A stretch of 64,000 nucleotides of DNA, from assembly GCA_023362775.1 (NCBI GenBank), contig JALMGJ010000001.1:90026501-90090500 (forward strand), read 5' to 3'. Origin of the DNA: Charina bottae (taxonomy: Eukaryota; Chordata; Lepidosauria; Squamata; Charinaidae). Below are positions 1 through 13,600 of the stretch, piece after piece. The position numbers and the translations under genes were made by a program. The notes under the pieces are model-generated. The model had not been told where the DNA came from. It saw nothing but the letters and a program-made list of their open reading frames with translations, and did no database searches. How positions within the stretch are numbered: position 1 is the first letter of the stretch; every line of letters begins with the position of its first letter.

Positions 1-425
1 AGAGAGGGCATGCTTCGGACCCCCTCAACAAGAGAATTCCATCTAACGGGGTGCAGGAGACGTGCCTTCTCTGCGATAGCGCCCGCCTTATGGAACATCT
101 TGCCCCCGGAGGTGAGACTGGCCCCTTCACTCCTGGCCTTTCGGAAGGCCCTTAAGACCTGGCTCTGCCACCGGGCCTGGGACAACAGAGGCGGCAGTGC
201 CTCCTGGGGTTGGCTGGCCCCGTAGTAATACGATCCATCCTATGGCCCCCATTCCATCTTGGATTTTATGTAATTTATTATTATTATTATTATTATTGGA
301 TGTATTTTAGATATTGTTTTTAGATATTGTTTTTGTAGTTTTTAAACTTTCAATCGTTGTAACCCGCCCAGAGTCCCTTGCAAGGGAGATGGGCGGGGAA
401 TAAATTGAAATAATAAATAAAAATA
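1..425 (+). mobile_element. L2/CR1-like LINE, 3' end
   Basis: The sense strand encodes the C-terminal end of a non-LTR reverse-transcriptase ORF (10-225). It has the usual W-N-x-L-P-x-E-V-R, S-L-L-A-F-R-K and L-K-T-W-L run, ending at a stop near 223. A 3' UTR follows with the phrase cgcccagagtccc, a short GC hairpin (gagatgggcgggg) and an AT-rich (taaa) tail near 400-425. The same tail recurs at 4845-4915, 10565-10615, 36413-36480 and, inverted, 62205-62282, so it marks one LINE family. The element is 5'-truncated by the window edge. L2 versus CR1 cannot be separated by eye. Confidence 0.75.
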
Positions 426-565
426 AAATAAAATAAATAAGCAACAAGATACTTTAAGATATGCAAATGCTAATATTTTCCTATGTTCTAAATTAAGGTT
501 GCTTTTGTATTACTTGCTTTACATATATGTAATTAATTTGTTTTTCAATATATATACACACACAC

Positions 566-641
566 TATGGAGTCCTTGGTGCTCTCTGAGCCTTGTTTTC
601 TTGCAGACGTTTCATTGCCAGGCTAGGCAACATCTTCAGTG
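566..641 (-). mobile_element. Penelope-like element terminus
   Basis: About 76 bp match the Penelope-like termini at 9655-9814, 44339-45289 and 56631-56770. Shared parts are the 'gagtccttggtgctctctga' end and the reverse complement of the hammerhead-like core (ctgaaga ... gaaacgtc). It abuts a TA/CA-rich run on its left. Confidence 0.7.
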
Positions 642-1118
642 CCACACACACTAATAGAATCATTTAATAAAATGCAAAGTCTATATTAAACATTCTGTAG
701 ATTGCTTTTGCATCACAGACAGCTGTTCCAGAGGTGACATTCAATAATTTCTCTTAGGGCTAGGCAAATTATCTAATGAAAGCATACCAAGAAACTACTT
801 TCTTAACATTGAAGCCTCCAGAATCAGAATTTCAACATCAAAACTAAGCAAAGCAGATACTTACAATGCGAACGCTGCCACAAGGACAAGTTTCTGATTC
901 CTTTCGTGGGAAAAGGAATTGTAATGGGCAAAATTTCCATAGGAAAGGTGGTAAATACTTCAGAATACAAAATGTGAACTAAAAGTGAAAATGTTGCCAA
1001 TCTATCTTGTCCTTACCTGAAAACTAACTCAACTAAAGGACTTTATCTGCCAGTTTTTTACTGGATCATGCTCTACCATCCTTCAGGTTTATAATGGCAT
1101 TTCAGCATTCTAAAGTAG

Positions 1119-1124
1119 TTTATT
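1119..1124 (-). other. CENPO: CENPO polyadenylation signal (candidate)
   Basis: AATAAA on the minus strand, about 104 nt past the CENPO stop codon at 1228-1230. It is the first canonical hexamer downstream, which implies a short 3' UTR. Cleavage would fall about 10-30 nt lower. Confidence 0.5.
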
Positions 1125-1227
1125 TTTAAGCTAAAGAGAACCCTTCATCAATACATGCATCTATTTTCTGGGTAGAACAATCTCTAATTCTGTGAGATCC
1201 CTCTTAGTGTTCCCACCTTAGCGAAAT

Positions 1228-1412
1228 TCACAGTGCAGCAGCTTCAGAGGGAACTCTTCTGCCACCAGATGTACAGTAGAAAGATGGTGCCAGTGTAATA
1301 GGTTGACTCAGATTTTCTGAGATAGAAATAAAGACTTCTTGAAGAGGCTTCTCATAGAACAAAGACAAATGAGCCGCTGCCATCTCAGCCACAGAGGCTG
1401 GTGCATCTTCTG
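1228..1412 (-). CDS. CENPO: CENPO last coding exon
   Basis: It begins after a polypyrimidine tract and CAG, with a two-base completion (CA) of an Ala codon begun in the previous exon. It runs 60 codons to TGA at 1228-1230. The segment SVAEMAAAHLSLFYEKPLQ aligns with the human SWEEQRASHETLFCTKPLH segment. The acceptor is a CAG-CAG tandem (see findings). The tail (residues after SEN) differs from human and is longer. Confidence 0.9.
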
Positions 1413-4400
1413 CTGAAGAAAAAGAGGACAAGAATTAGCAGTATGAAAACCTTGCCTTTATTTCTCTCCAGTTTTATTCTTTCTGTGTGGTAGGTGATTT
1501 TTTTTTCTATTGAGGTCTTTGAACCCCAACAGTAGTTTACAGGACGAAGGAACCTTTTATCATCTTTGGTGGACTTGTGAGAAGGCTAAAATGTTCTGGG
1601 ACCAAATATGTATTATTATTCAGAAGATTCTTAAAGTAAATATACAAAGAAAGCCAGAACTTTTTCTTTTGGGTTTGATGGAAAAGGAATTAGAGAAACA
1701 ACATGGAGTTTTGCTACTATATATGATCACGGCTGCAAGATTATTATATGCATAACGATGAAGCATTTGCAGGTCTTCCTCAGTAATCCAGACCAATCAA
1801 TGTTTAGACCAGGGTTTCTCAACCAGGATTTCGTGGAACCCTAGGGTTCTGCAAGAGATCACTAGATGTTCCCTGGGAGATCATGATTTATTAAAAAAAT
1901 TATTTCAAATTCGAGCAACTTCACATTAAAGAGGTAAGTTTCATTCTTTATTTTTAGTTTAAGAACACTGTTAATGCATATATACAGGCCTACACATGAA
2001 ACGAATATAATAATTTTGTAACTTCTGGCCTATATTTGAGCCTGAGTGTGCAGGGGTTCCCCAAGGCCTGGAAAATATTTCAAGGGTTCCTCCAGGGTCA
2101 AAAGGTTCAGAAAGGCTGGTCTAGTACTTATGTGCTTAAAAAGCACAAAGGAATTTTAAAAATAACATTATTTTTGTTGCCTACAATCCTTTTATCTGGA
2201 TAAATGCTGCTGATGGAGTCAAGTAAGGCAATTTTCTTGGCAATAAGACAATGGGGATCATCTCATCAACTAAGTGTAAATCATACTGTAAGTAATTTTA
2301 CATACAATTACCCTCCAGGATTTTAACTGTTACATAATTTGTGCATGAGTTTATGCTCTTTACTTCCAATTTGTATTTTACCTTTTGTTATTAGCTACCT
2401 TGAATGCTTGGATAGAAAAGCAGGATATAAATCGTATCAATAAACAACCTGCTTAATTGAATTATATTCCATTAATATTACATTCCATTAATGTGCTTTA
2501 TTTTACTATTTAACAATAGAGTCATAATAGAGTCCCAGAAGTTAACAATATAAAACATAAAAACAGAATAACAAACAATAATAAACAGCACATAACTGAT
2601 AAAACAATAACCTTACCAAGCCAAGAGCATCCACTTTTCTCATCCCCTAAAAGCTCTCTTGAATACCTGTCTTAACTAGCTTTTGGAAAGCCATCATGAT
2701 CAGTGCAAACCTGGCCTTAGGATGGGGATTATTTCACAGGGCAAGGACCATCATAGACAAACACAGCTTTGCAGCTCCTGCTCACATCACTTCATGAAAA
2801 TGAGGGTCTGTTATTTTATACGGCTGCTCTCTTATACACGATAATCCAAGGCGGCTCACAATAATAATCAGTAAAGCAAAATAAATAAAACCAACCCAAC
2901 CCCACAGCACCACCTTATATATCAGCCACAGCACTGAAACATCCCATAAACTCTACATACTCTTGGATTTGCTGGGCTCACTTCTATCCTAACCCCAAGC
3001 CTAAGCGAAGAGCCAGGTCTTCACAGCCCTCCAGAAGGTTAATAGGGTGGAGGTCCTCTGAATCTCAGGGGGGAGGCTGTTCCATAGGGTCAGAACCCCC
3101 AGAGCCAGTCCAAAAGGATACCATGGTCAATGGTATTGAAAGCCGCCAGGAGATCCAGGAGCATAAGGATGGACATACCAACCCCATCCCAAGCTCTCCA
3201 AAGGTCATCCACAAATGCAACCAATGCTGCCTCAGTACTATAACCTGGCTTGAACCCTGACCGGCTCAACCTCTTCCCAGGTAACCGGGCTAAGACATGC
3301 CTCAGGCACCTCCATAGGACCTGTCCAGCTAGAGTCCAACTCAGAGTGAAACCTAGCAACTTTATCCAACAGATATGTAGAATAGCTCTCACAGCAGACC
3401 TGGTCACCCGAAATGGGGCCGCTGGCCATCTATCTGCAGACATGATAAGAGCAGAGAAGTCAGTCTTTGCTGCTCTTACTGCCACAAGTCAAGTCCTAAA
3501 AGGCTCTCATCTTTGCTCAGTTGGCTTCGCTCCTAATCTTCCTGCAGCGGCGCTCTAGGCACCTCTTGTATCGCTTTATCTCCCAGAGCTGCTCTGTAAA
3601 CCAGGGAGCTCCACAATCACGGAAAGTCTGCACAAGCATGATCTGGTCCAAGACCCTCATCACATGCTTATTCCAAGCCATGACCAAGACCTCAGCAAGA
3701 TCATACACCAGAGCATCAGGAATAACCCCAAGTTCCCCCTGAAACCCTAGTGGCTCCATCAATTGCCTGGCATGGGATGATTGAACAGGCCCCACCTCCC
3801 TGTAGTGGGGGACAGCTACAGAGGTCTCTAGGGTCAAGGAGGAGTGATCTGTCCATGACAAGGGAGAGATATTAACATCCCCCAACCATATGGGGTTTTA
3901 TAGGTAAAAAACAGCACTTTGAACTGCACTCAGAAATCTAGTGGAAGCCAATGTAGGGCCCATGGCCTGAAGCAGCTCCCGTCCACCAACCAATATGCTA
4001 CTGCATTTTCTACCAACTGCTGCTTCTGACCTGCATGTACCTATAAAGTCACCAAGAGTTGAGCTGAACTTGAAAGATTCTTTACTTTAATAATCTATTC
4101 CATTTCCAAACATAACCTATTGCTTCTCACCTTTACATACAACAGTGACCTTGGTTGGGAGGGCATTCATGGGATTTCCGTAAGTGATCTTTGCTGTAAA
4201 TGGAAAATTCCCACCTTCTGTCACACGGTAGTTAAATTCCAACTGATTGTATAAGGAATTTCTTTTCATGCATCCTTCAAGAAAACCAGCAAAATGTTCC
4301 TGCAAGCAAGAGAATAATGTACATCATATCTAAGATCATCTTTGGAGGCTCTTCTCCAGGTGCTCCCCCCAATAAAGCATAGGGATTACTTACCAACAAG

Positions 4401-7400
4401 GCTTTTTTTTTTTTGCTATGGCCTTCTGAAATGGAGATTCTCCTGAGACTTTTGTATTATTTTAAATGCAACATGACTAATTTTTACTGTTCCAGGCTTC
4501 CAAAAAGGTTTTAAAGGTTTGAAATTTCTTAAGAAATTGTCTATGGTTTTAGAAACCTGATTTTTTAAGATTTGTGCATCTTCAGACCATTATTATTTGA
4601 TTCTTCACAGCCCCAGGTGAGGCAAGCCCCCACACTCCTGACCTTCCGAAAGCAACTGAAGACCTGGCTCTACCACCTCGCTTGGGATGGGAAGAGTAAT
4701 AGCTCTTCTTGGGGACGGCTTGCGCTGTAGAGTTCTCGCAAACATAACATCACAGCCTCTTGGATTTTATATATTTAATATTTAATTTATGATTGATATT
4801 GTATAATGTATTTTATATGCTTTTAATCACTAACTTGATTGTAAACCGCCCAGAGTCCCCTTTGTGGGGGGAGATGGGCGGTGATATAAGTTGGAAAAAT
4901 AAATAAATAAAATAAATTCTGATTTGTTCTTTTTGCTATTAGTTAGGAAGCTCTCAGATAGTTTGTTAAAATTAGCCTGCAGTTAAAAAGGAAAGCCTCT
5001 GTTCCAACTTGACAAAGGCAGAGGAGAAGCCCCTTCATTATTGAAACTCAGCCAAGGAATTTTTCAAGCTAAAGGATGGATGTGAGCTTCTGCAACCACC
5101 TTTGTTTGGTTCTATTACACACATACACAAACACACATTTCCACCACTCTCTATTATCATCTGTAAAACTACAGACATTGTACAAAGGCAAGAGCCATGT
5201 TGTTGTTGTTGTTGTTCAGTCGTTTAGTCGTGTCCGACTCTTCGTGACCTCATGGACCATAGCATGCCAGGCCTTCCTGTCCTCCACTCTCTCCCGGAGT
5301 TTGCTCAAGTTCATGTTCATTACATCGGTGATGCTATCTAACCATCTCATCCTCTGCCGTCCCCTTCTCCTTTTGCCTTCAGTCTTTCCCAGCATCAGGG
5401 TCTTTTCCAGTGAGTCCTCTCTTCGCAGTAGGTGGCCAAAGTATTTGAGCTTTAGTAGTTACCAAACATGGGTGCTCACAGAAGTGGGGGGAATGATTTT
5501 GTGTGCATCACAATGTCATTGTGGAAATGATGCAAAGTATGTATGGGAAGCAGGGCAGTCAGCAAGGAATTAATGGAAAAGTCTCCACAAGGGACTGGGG
5601 GGCAGGGAGAGGGAAGAGAAAAAGTCTCCATAAGGAACTAAAGCTTAGTCACTCCCCCCCCCCTTAATTACTAAGGTATAGTGAAAAGGGTGAGGCTTGT
5701 CAGTCCCTCATTCAGAAGCCCCACCTTTCTTGATAAGTAGTTTTTTTTTAAACAAACAGGTTTTGCAGCCAAAAACTTTGAAAAACTTTTTGTACAGTTA
5801 GCTATATGCTTACTGTACATGTGTAGGTACATAGGCATAACGTTTGTATGTGTACTTTTAAATTTTTCCTGATGTTGAATTTGAAAGAAACAGAATAAAT
5901 CTTGAAATAATCTGTAATTCCATGGTTAAAATTTATCACATTCTAATGTTGCCAAATCTAATAAACTTTTATTTAGCCTTTTGTTTAGGATAATCACTTC
6001 GAGAACCTGTTTCTGCTGATCACAGGAATCTACTTGATTTTATTCATTCTCTCAGCCCTTGAAGAAGAAAAAGCATACGTCACACTAAAAAGAAAATAGT
6101 TTTCTTTTCTTTTAATTTACTGAACTCCCTAAAAAATAGATTAAAAGCCCTTTGGGATTTGGGATGCCTGCCAACAGAACAAGTTCTCCCAGTTCTCACA
6201 TTGCTGGTCAATTGAGCAAAAACCTCTCCTTCTCTTTTTCTCTCTGTCATCCTGCAGAAGAAGCTTCCATTGCACCCAAGCCAGCAGACCAGGGTAAGTA
6301 TACCTTTGTACTAACTCTTATTACTTCTCTGTCCCTTTCTTAAGTTTTCATCAGGAAGCAACGTTTGCAGACCTTCCTGAAGTTTGCACTGAAGGTCTCC
6401 TCAACTTTCTCCTTTGTGAGGGGTTTCCCATTTCTGTTTTTGGGTCATCCCTAGATTTTCTCTCTCTCTGACTTTGCTATTCTCATTTCTATAGCTGCCT
6501 CAGTTCCCAAAGTAGTCAGAAATGCACCTCTACTAGAAATGCTAAGAATGTAGTTTTTTTAGCCAAAATGTTTCTCAGATATAAACATTATTTTCACTGC
6601 ACGTTGCTGCATTCCTGCCTTTTTATGCCCATTGTATTTCATGTATGATTTGCTTTCTTGACTAACATCTTCAGTTTAATGTGCAATTTGAATACAAACA
6701 AAAACACCCTGTGTCAGAAGAATGTTTCCGTCCTGCCTTTTTTTTTAGATTTTTTATCCTGTCTTTATTATTTTTATAAATAACTCAAGGCAGCGAACAT
6801 ACCTAATACTCCTTCCTCCTCCTATTTTCCCCACAACAACCACCCTGTGAAGTGAGTTGGGCTCAGAGAGAGTGACTGGCCCATAGTCACCTTTTGCCTT
6901 AATCATGGCAGAAAGTATATCATTTTTTTAAAAAAAGAAACACACACTAAAAACCATGTGAATCTAATCTACTATACTTTTTTATATTCTTTTGCAAGGA
7001 TTGAATTATTATAAATACTACTTGGAGAGCCAGTTTGGTCTAGTGGTTAAGGCAATGGGTTAGAAACCAGGAGACTGTGAGTTCTAGTCCCGCCTTAGGC
7101 ACGAAAGCCGGCTGGGTGACCTTGGGCCAGTCACTCTCTCTCAGCCCAACTCACCTCACAGGGTGGTTGTTGTGGGGAAAATAGGAGGTGGAAGGAGTAT
7201 TAGGTATGTTCGCCATGTTGAGTTATTTATAAAAAAAATAAAATAAAGGCGGGATAGAAAATAAAAATAAATAAATAAAAATATTTCAGTGTCTAGACAA
7301 AGATACTGCCATGCTGAAGTCCACCCAGTGGCCAGTTTATATACTGCAGTTCAAAAATTTACAAAAAGCATACATTGGACGGACACTAAAAGGCCTGGGT

Positions 7401-10400
7401 AAGGCTATTGCACCACACTTTAAATATTGGGGATCAGGATCAGCAGTAGTTGTAGGTGGCCATGTCAAGTGCAAAGATGTTGCTTAGGGCAAGTAGCTAG
7501 AGCCAGGACCCTGCCAGCCCTTCATAGTGCCTTGCAGACCAATATTCTTCCATAGGTGCTGGACCAGGCTGCTGCATGAACCTGTCTTAAGTGTGTGTTA
7601 ATTGCCCCCAGTGCAACATGTTTTTATTGATATGTTTATTTGTATTTTAATGTTTTAACCCTATGTAAGCCTCTCATGTTGGGGCGTGGTGGCTCAGCGG
7701 GTAAACGCCAGGCTTGTTGATCGGAAGATTGCAAGTTCGGAGGTTCGAATCCCTAGCCCTGCGTGCGGAGTGAGCTCCCGCACTAGCTCCAGCTCTTGCC
7801 AACCTAGCAATTCGAAAGCATGCAAATGCAAGTAGATGAATAGGTACCACTTCGGTGGGATGGTAACAGTGTTCCGTGCGCGTCATGTGGCCACATGACC
7901 GTGGAAGCGTCTTCGGACAACGCTGGCTCTTTGGCTAACAAATGGAGATGAGCACCGGCCCCTAGAGTCGGACACGACTGCACAAATGTGCGGGGGGTAC
8001 CTTTACCTTTTTTAAGCCTCTCATAGTCATCTAAAGGGTGGTAGCCTTAAAAACTGAATGTATGAATGAATGAATCCTTAGCTTCCTATGTTGGTTATTG
8101 CTCAATAATATTCAAAACAAATTAAAAAGCTAGTTATCTGACCAAAATGCATACAAAATGTGTATCTGGAAGTATATACAGAACTATATGTTGATGAAAA
8201 AAAATGCTTGCAAAAAGGAATCTACTTCAAAGTATGCTATTGTTTTCATCAGAAGAAATGCAAACAAAAGTGCACACAGGTTTCGACAATTTTGTAAAAA
8301 TGCAAATTGATATAGAACTGGAACAAAATAAACTGTAGGTGAGAAACTGATTAAGATTTAACAGATTTGTCTTTCCCTGTATATGACTGAAAACCAAGAT
8401 ACACCAATGGAAAAATAAACCCAACACCAGGGAGAAGTAACTAGAAGTCTTTTGCCTGTGTTATAGTTAAGATGGCAATTTAGATAGCCCAAAATATTAT
8501 TTTTTCCAATTTAAATTATTTTATTAATTTTTATATTAATTTTTTCCAATTTAAATTATTTTAGTTTAGGTTATTAGTTATATTAAGGTCCATTAAACTA
8601 ATCCAATGGAAAATGATTCTCTCTCCCCCAAAATGGTACTATAAATTTATGATAGTTAAATAATTTCTCATTAAAAATCTTGACTTATAGGTTTCCTATT
8701 TAAAGGACTCAGATAAAAATGTAACTTAAGGTACTTAAAAAATCTCTCTCTCTCTCTCGTGTTAATGATGCATATGCTAGTTTGAATTACTCCAACACGC
8801 TCTTAATGAAACAGTGTTTGAAGATGATCCAAAAACTGCAGTTTACCAGGAACGCAGTAGTACTTGTAGTGAGTGGCAATTCCAGATGCCACATCGCTAC
8901 CATATTGAAACAGCTGCACTATTACTAGAAACCGATTGAAGAACTGAGAGTTCAGGGCAGACTCTATAGGCATAGGTGTTCCTGCAAGTAATCTGGACCA
9001 AAGCACTGCAAGTCTTTACACATCACAGTGAGCATTTGGAACTGAGTCTCAATAGCAACTGGTAATCAGCTACTTCAATAGGACATGATGTGGAACTTCC
9101 AGAAATCACGACTCTTGACCCATACTCTTGTTGCTGTATTTTGGGTCATTTGCAGCTTCCAGACCATCTTCAATTACTCCCCAAAAGTACACTGCAGCAA
9201 TTCAGTGTTGAAGTTACCAGCACTAACATCACCAAAACAAGGTCTCTCTTTCAGGAATGGGTGCAGCTTGTTTATTAGCTGAAGCATAATTCTGTTTTGC
9301 CCAGATTCATTTTCAGTTGTTCTTCTACAACCAGCTCTTTATAGCATACAGAGGCTCTCGAGACAAAGCTGGGTATTTCAACATAGTGGTAGCATTAACT
9401 CCAACTTCATACATGATCTTCTATAGGCCTTTATTAGACATGTTAAACAACAGGAGGTAAGGTTGAACTTTGCAGGACTCCCCAAGACAGTTCCCAAAAT
9501 GCCAAGAATTCATCCAATGCACCTTCTGATATTGTTCAGAGGGATAACAACAACTACTTACTTTTTCTTATACTATGAAGTTATTCTTGGCTATATTTTT
9601 ATGCAGACCTTTTAATAGAGTATTTATGCTACTAATTTGTTGTAGTTTTAACTGTGGAGTCCTTGGTGCTCTCTGAGTTTGGTTGTTTTCTTGCAGATGT
9701 TTTCTTGCCCGACTAGGCAACATCTTCAGTGCTGCAAGTGAGCGCTGAAGATGTTGCCTAGTCGGGCAATGAAACGTCAGCAAGCAAACAACCAAGCTCA
9801 GAGAGCACCAAGGAGATATTCTACAGCTATTCTCTTTGATTGGTACAGTTTTAACTGACAGAGCAAAGTTATCATTGTTCAGGATTCTAACATCGTAATT
9901 CATAAAAATATGATTTAGTAAAAATCCTTATTTCAGTGCTTTAAATTGGCCCCTTTATATTTACCAAGTTACTGGTTTAAATTAATCCAGCTGATTTTCT
10001 TGGGCCTTCTGCCCTTGTCCAGTTTAAAATACAGTCACTACTAGCTGCTGACTAAAACTGAAGCAGCAGTAACCACATGGCAGAATATCTCCAGGACCGT
10101 ATTAGCTATACCTAATTGAGCACCCTCTATGAAACTTTCTTTTAGAAGAGACGATAAAACAATGCTACTGAAGAAAATGTTTCCTGTTTCACACATGTGC
10201 AGAAGGACACCATTTTCCCTCTTACCTGTAATTGGTCTACCTGGAATTTCCTCCTAGCATAAGCATTCAGGTGATCTGAGAGTACAGACAGAAAGTGCTT
10301 GATGTCTTTCTGCAAATGCTCATGAGCTATTTGCTCCAGAGGTATGAACACTGGGATTGAATGGCGTTGAATCCGGAGCGGCTGTTGCATAAGGATGTCT

Positions 10401-10616
10401 AAATAATAGGAATCTAGGTAAGTTCCTTCAAAGGCAGTGCTAATGCATAGGGAGACTCCTTGCTGTGTCAATTTTCCACTTAGACCTAGAAAAAAGTGTA
10501 TTTAAAATCAGAATTTCAAAGCTGGGCTGATGAAGTAATAGATCTGTCTGCTGCTATGTAAAAATGGGGGAGATGGGCGGTAATATTAATTAATTAATTA
10601 ATTAATTAATTAATTA

Positions 10617-10648
<32 letters not shown>

Positions 10649-13600
10649 CCCACTCAAGTTCAGCACAACTCCTGGTGACTACATAGACATGTGGTATTCT
10701 TAGCAATGTTGTGCAAGTACTTTGCCACTGTGTTCTTCAGGATGTTTTTCAACTTCCCAGTCTAGCCTACAATCCTAATATCCCTTGGGGGTCTCCCATT
10801 CAAGTTCTAACTAAACCTAACCTGACCTCAGCTCTGGTAAGCTTCCAAGCCCATGTAAGGTCAATTAGGTGTTCCTTAACTAGGCTGACCATATTTCCTT
10901 GAGACCAAAACGGGACTCTAACCTACCCACGGCTCGCTGGACAAAACACTTTGTCCGGCAAACCAAGCTGGAGCTGCCGGGGAGCAGGCACTTTTCGTAT
11001 CATCGCTTTTTCGGGGGCTTTCTGGACGTTTTCCGGTCCACCCCCTCCTTCTCCGCCGTCGGGGGACCCTTCGTGAAACCACCGGGCAACCAAAGTCGCC
11101 CCCAGACCTGTAGGAGCCTTCGGCAGCGCGGGACAACGCCCATCTTCAGTCACGCGCTGAGCAGCGCTGTGAGCCAACGCCCCCGCCCAGGAGCTCGGCG
11201 CCACACCCAGCAAGAGTTGCGAGCTACTGACAGCTCCTCGTAACTGGGCAACGCCCCTCAGCCACCTGCAGCTGTGTGCTGCTCAGCTGAGCAGCACGCA
11301 TCGGCTCCAACTCCACCCCAGATTTTCTCCGCGACCGGACCACCTGCGGAGTCGGGACCACCTGCACCTGCAACAGGACACCTCCCTGCAGGAAAGTGCC
11401 TGCTTCCCGGCAGCTCTGGCTTTGTTCACCAGACAAAGTGTGCATGTGCACGCATGCACGCTTTGTCCGGTGAACAAAGCCGGAACTGCAGGGAAGCAGG
11501 CGGCCCCGGTCCCCTCTCCCACTGACGAAAACGATCATGGGACGATCCGGAAGAGGAATCGCCTCCGCCTATTGCACTGCTCGGCCCGCCTCTCCCGCGC
11601 GCTGATAGGCGGAGGCGATTCCTCTTCCGGGTTCCCTTTAAAAAATGGGACAAAATTTACCTTTTTATTAAAACAACGGGATGCTCCAGAATTGTTTAAA
11701 AAACGGGACTGTCCTGTTCAAAACAGGACGTATGGTCAGCCTATCCTTAACAAATGATTATTTATAAAATTCTCAAAATGCCTGCTTATTGCACGTGTGT
11801 GTGCCTTCAAGTCAGTCTTGACTCTTAGTGACTACATGGACAAGTCCAAGAAGTTTTCTTGGCAATAGTTCTGCAAGTGGTTTGCAATTGCGTAGAGTTA
11901 AATCCTAGAGCTGTGAGGGAATACTGTACCTGGCCCAAAGTCACCCAGCTGGCTTTGTGCCTAAGGCAGGCATAAAACTCAGTCTCCTGGTTTCTAGTCT
12001 GGTGCCTTAAACCACTACACCAAACTGGCTCTCTGATTACTGCATGCCAACACAAAAATCCCCAGCCCTTACCCATCTTTTTGTTGTTGCAACCCAAAGG
12101 ATTTGATAAACAGCTCTACATTTATTGGAAAGGTATATTGCACAAAATTAATCAGATGTATTTTGGGCAGAGATAGGGAGAGTAGCCTAGGACCCTAGCC
12201 TCATCAGTTCTAAACTAAAGCAAAGAGGACAAAAACCTAACATAAATCATATTGCCAGGCCACTGACTAGCCTAAGAACAGAATCTTACCAATATGTGAG
12301 AAAGGTACCTGTCAAACGAAAAAGTTCATGCAGGCCCTTGGCATTCTCTATCTTCCACTCTAAGGTGGCCTGTTGGCTTGTCTCTGTAGCCTTAGAAACT
12401 TGCAGACTGCTTTTCATGGCATCTTTGTCTGCAATGAGCTACAAAAGGACAGGAGAGTTATAGCTCAATTATTACAACTTATGTCTATATTGCCCAGAAA
12501 CATCCATCACTTCCACTAAAAGGAGGTTGTTAAAGAAAACATGTTCAGAGCAACGTTCCCTCTAATTTCTGACATGCTGTGTGCAGGGAAATAATGTTTT
12601 CTGCCGCTTTTCCCAAACCAAGTACAAATTTGTGCAGCACAATACAAGTATACAAGTAAATTGCAAATGCATGCAATAGCGACAAGTTAAAATGTTTACT
12701 TATTTCTTAGTTAAAGTACAGAAACTAGAAAGTACAATTAGGATTAGCTGTTTAATATCTACTCAATTTTCTTGGAGCTTTAGATTATTTAAAAGCTGTT
12801 TTGACTTCTGTTAAAGTTCAAGCTATATAGTATAAGTTTATCCTTTTATGCAAAACTTTGTCTAGCAACTCAACTTCATGATTTACATTCTGCCAGTGCT
12901 TAAACAAGAATACAAGCATACATTGTCCATAGGTCAACATACACTTCACACCCACCTGCGATCGACACACATTTAGATTGGTTTTTAACTCATCTCTTTG
13001 ACGTCTCAGCTCCTGGATCTTCATTTTCATCCTTAACACCTTCTCCTCATGCTCCCTTATTTCTCCTTGTTTCAGTGTTACTTTGTGGGCAAAAGCCTCC
13101 AACTTTTCAAGGTGAGATAACATACCTGCAAAGAATATGTGCAGACAATGGAAACAAACAGCATCTATTTTATAATAAAAATCATAACCGAATCATCTTC
13201 ACAAGACTATACTGGTGGTCATAAATCTAGCAATTAAAATTACTTCTTGAAAGTTTTCTAGATTTAAGTTAAGTGTCTATTATTGGTGTGCAGAGGAGTT
13301 TGCTAATTATCCGAGAGCTACAAGTAAGATAGTCAGCCAAACCATAAAGATTACAATGGAGACAGTTTTGAGTACAGGTAGTCCTCAACTTACGACCGTT
13401 AATTTAACAGTGGTCCGAAGTTACGACGGCCTCAGAATGGCTGCTTTATGGCCCATGAAGCACTTCTGAGCATTGCAAAATGTTGCATCCCCCATCACAT
13501 GATCACATTTCACCTGCTTGGCAACTGGCTTACATTTATGACCACTTGCAGCATCCCGCAGTCAAGTGATTGCGTTTTGCAATGTTTTTTGCTGTTTTCC

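Noticed and set aside
5076..5573. A 165-codon forward open frame
   Set aside because: Most of it is the antisense of the BovB 3' region, so it is not a gene.
7681..7760. A tRNA-like sequence with A- and B-box text
   Set aside because: It is the head of a SINE; no mature tRNA cloverleaf with an anticodon arm and acceptor pairing was found, and the same head recurs in the other copies.
10899..11757. Several 70-114-codon frames on both strands
   Set aside because: They lie in a GC-rich nonautonomous hAT element and have no transposase motifs.
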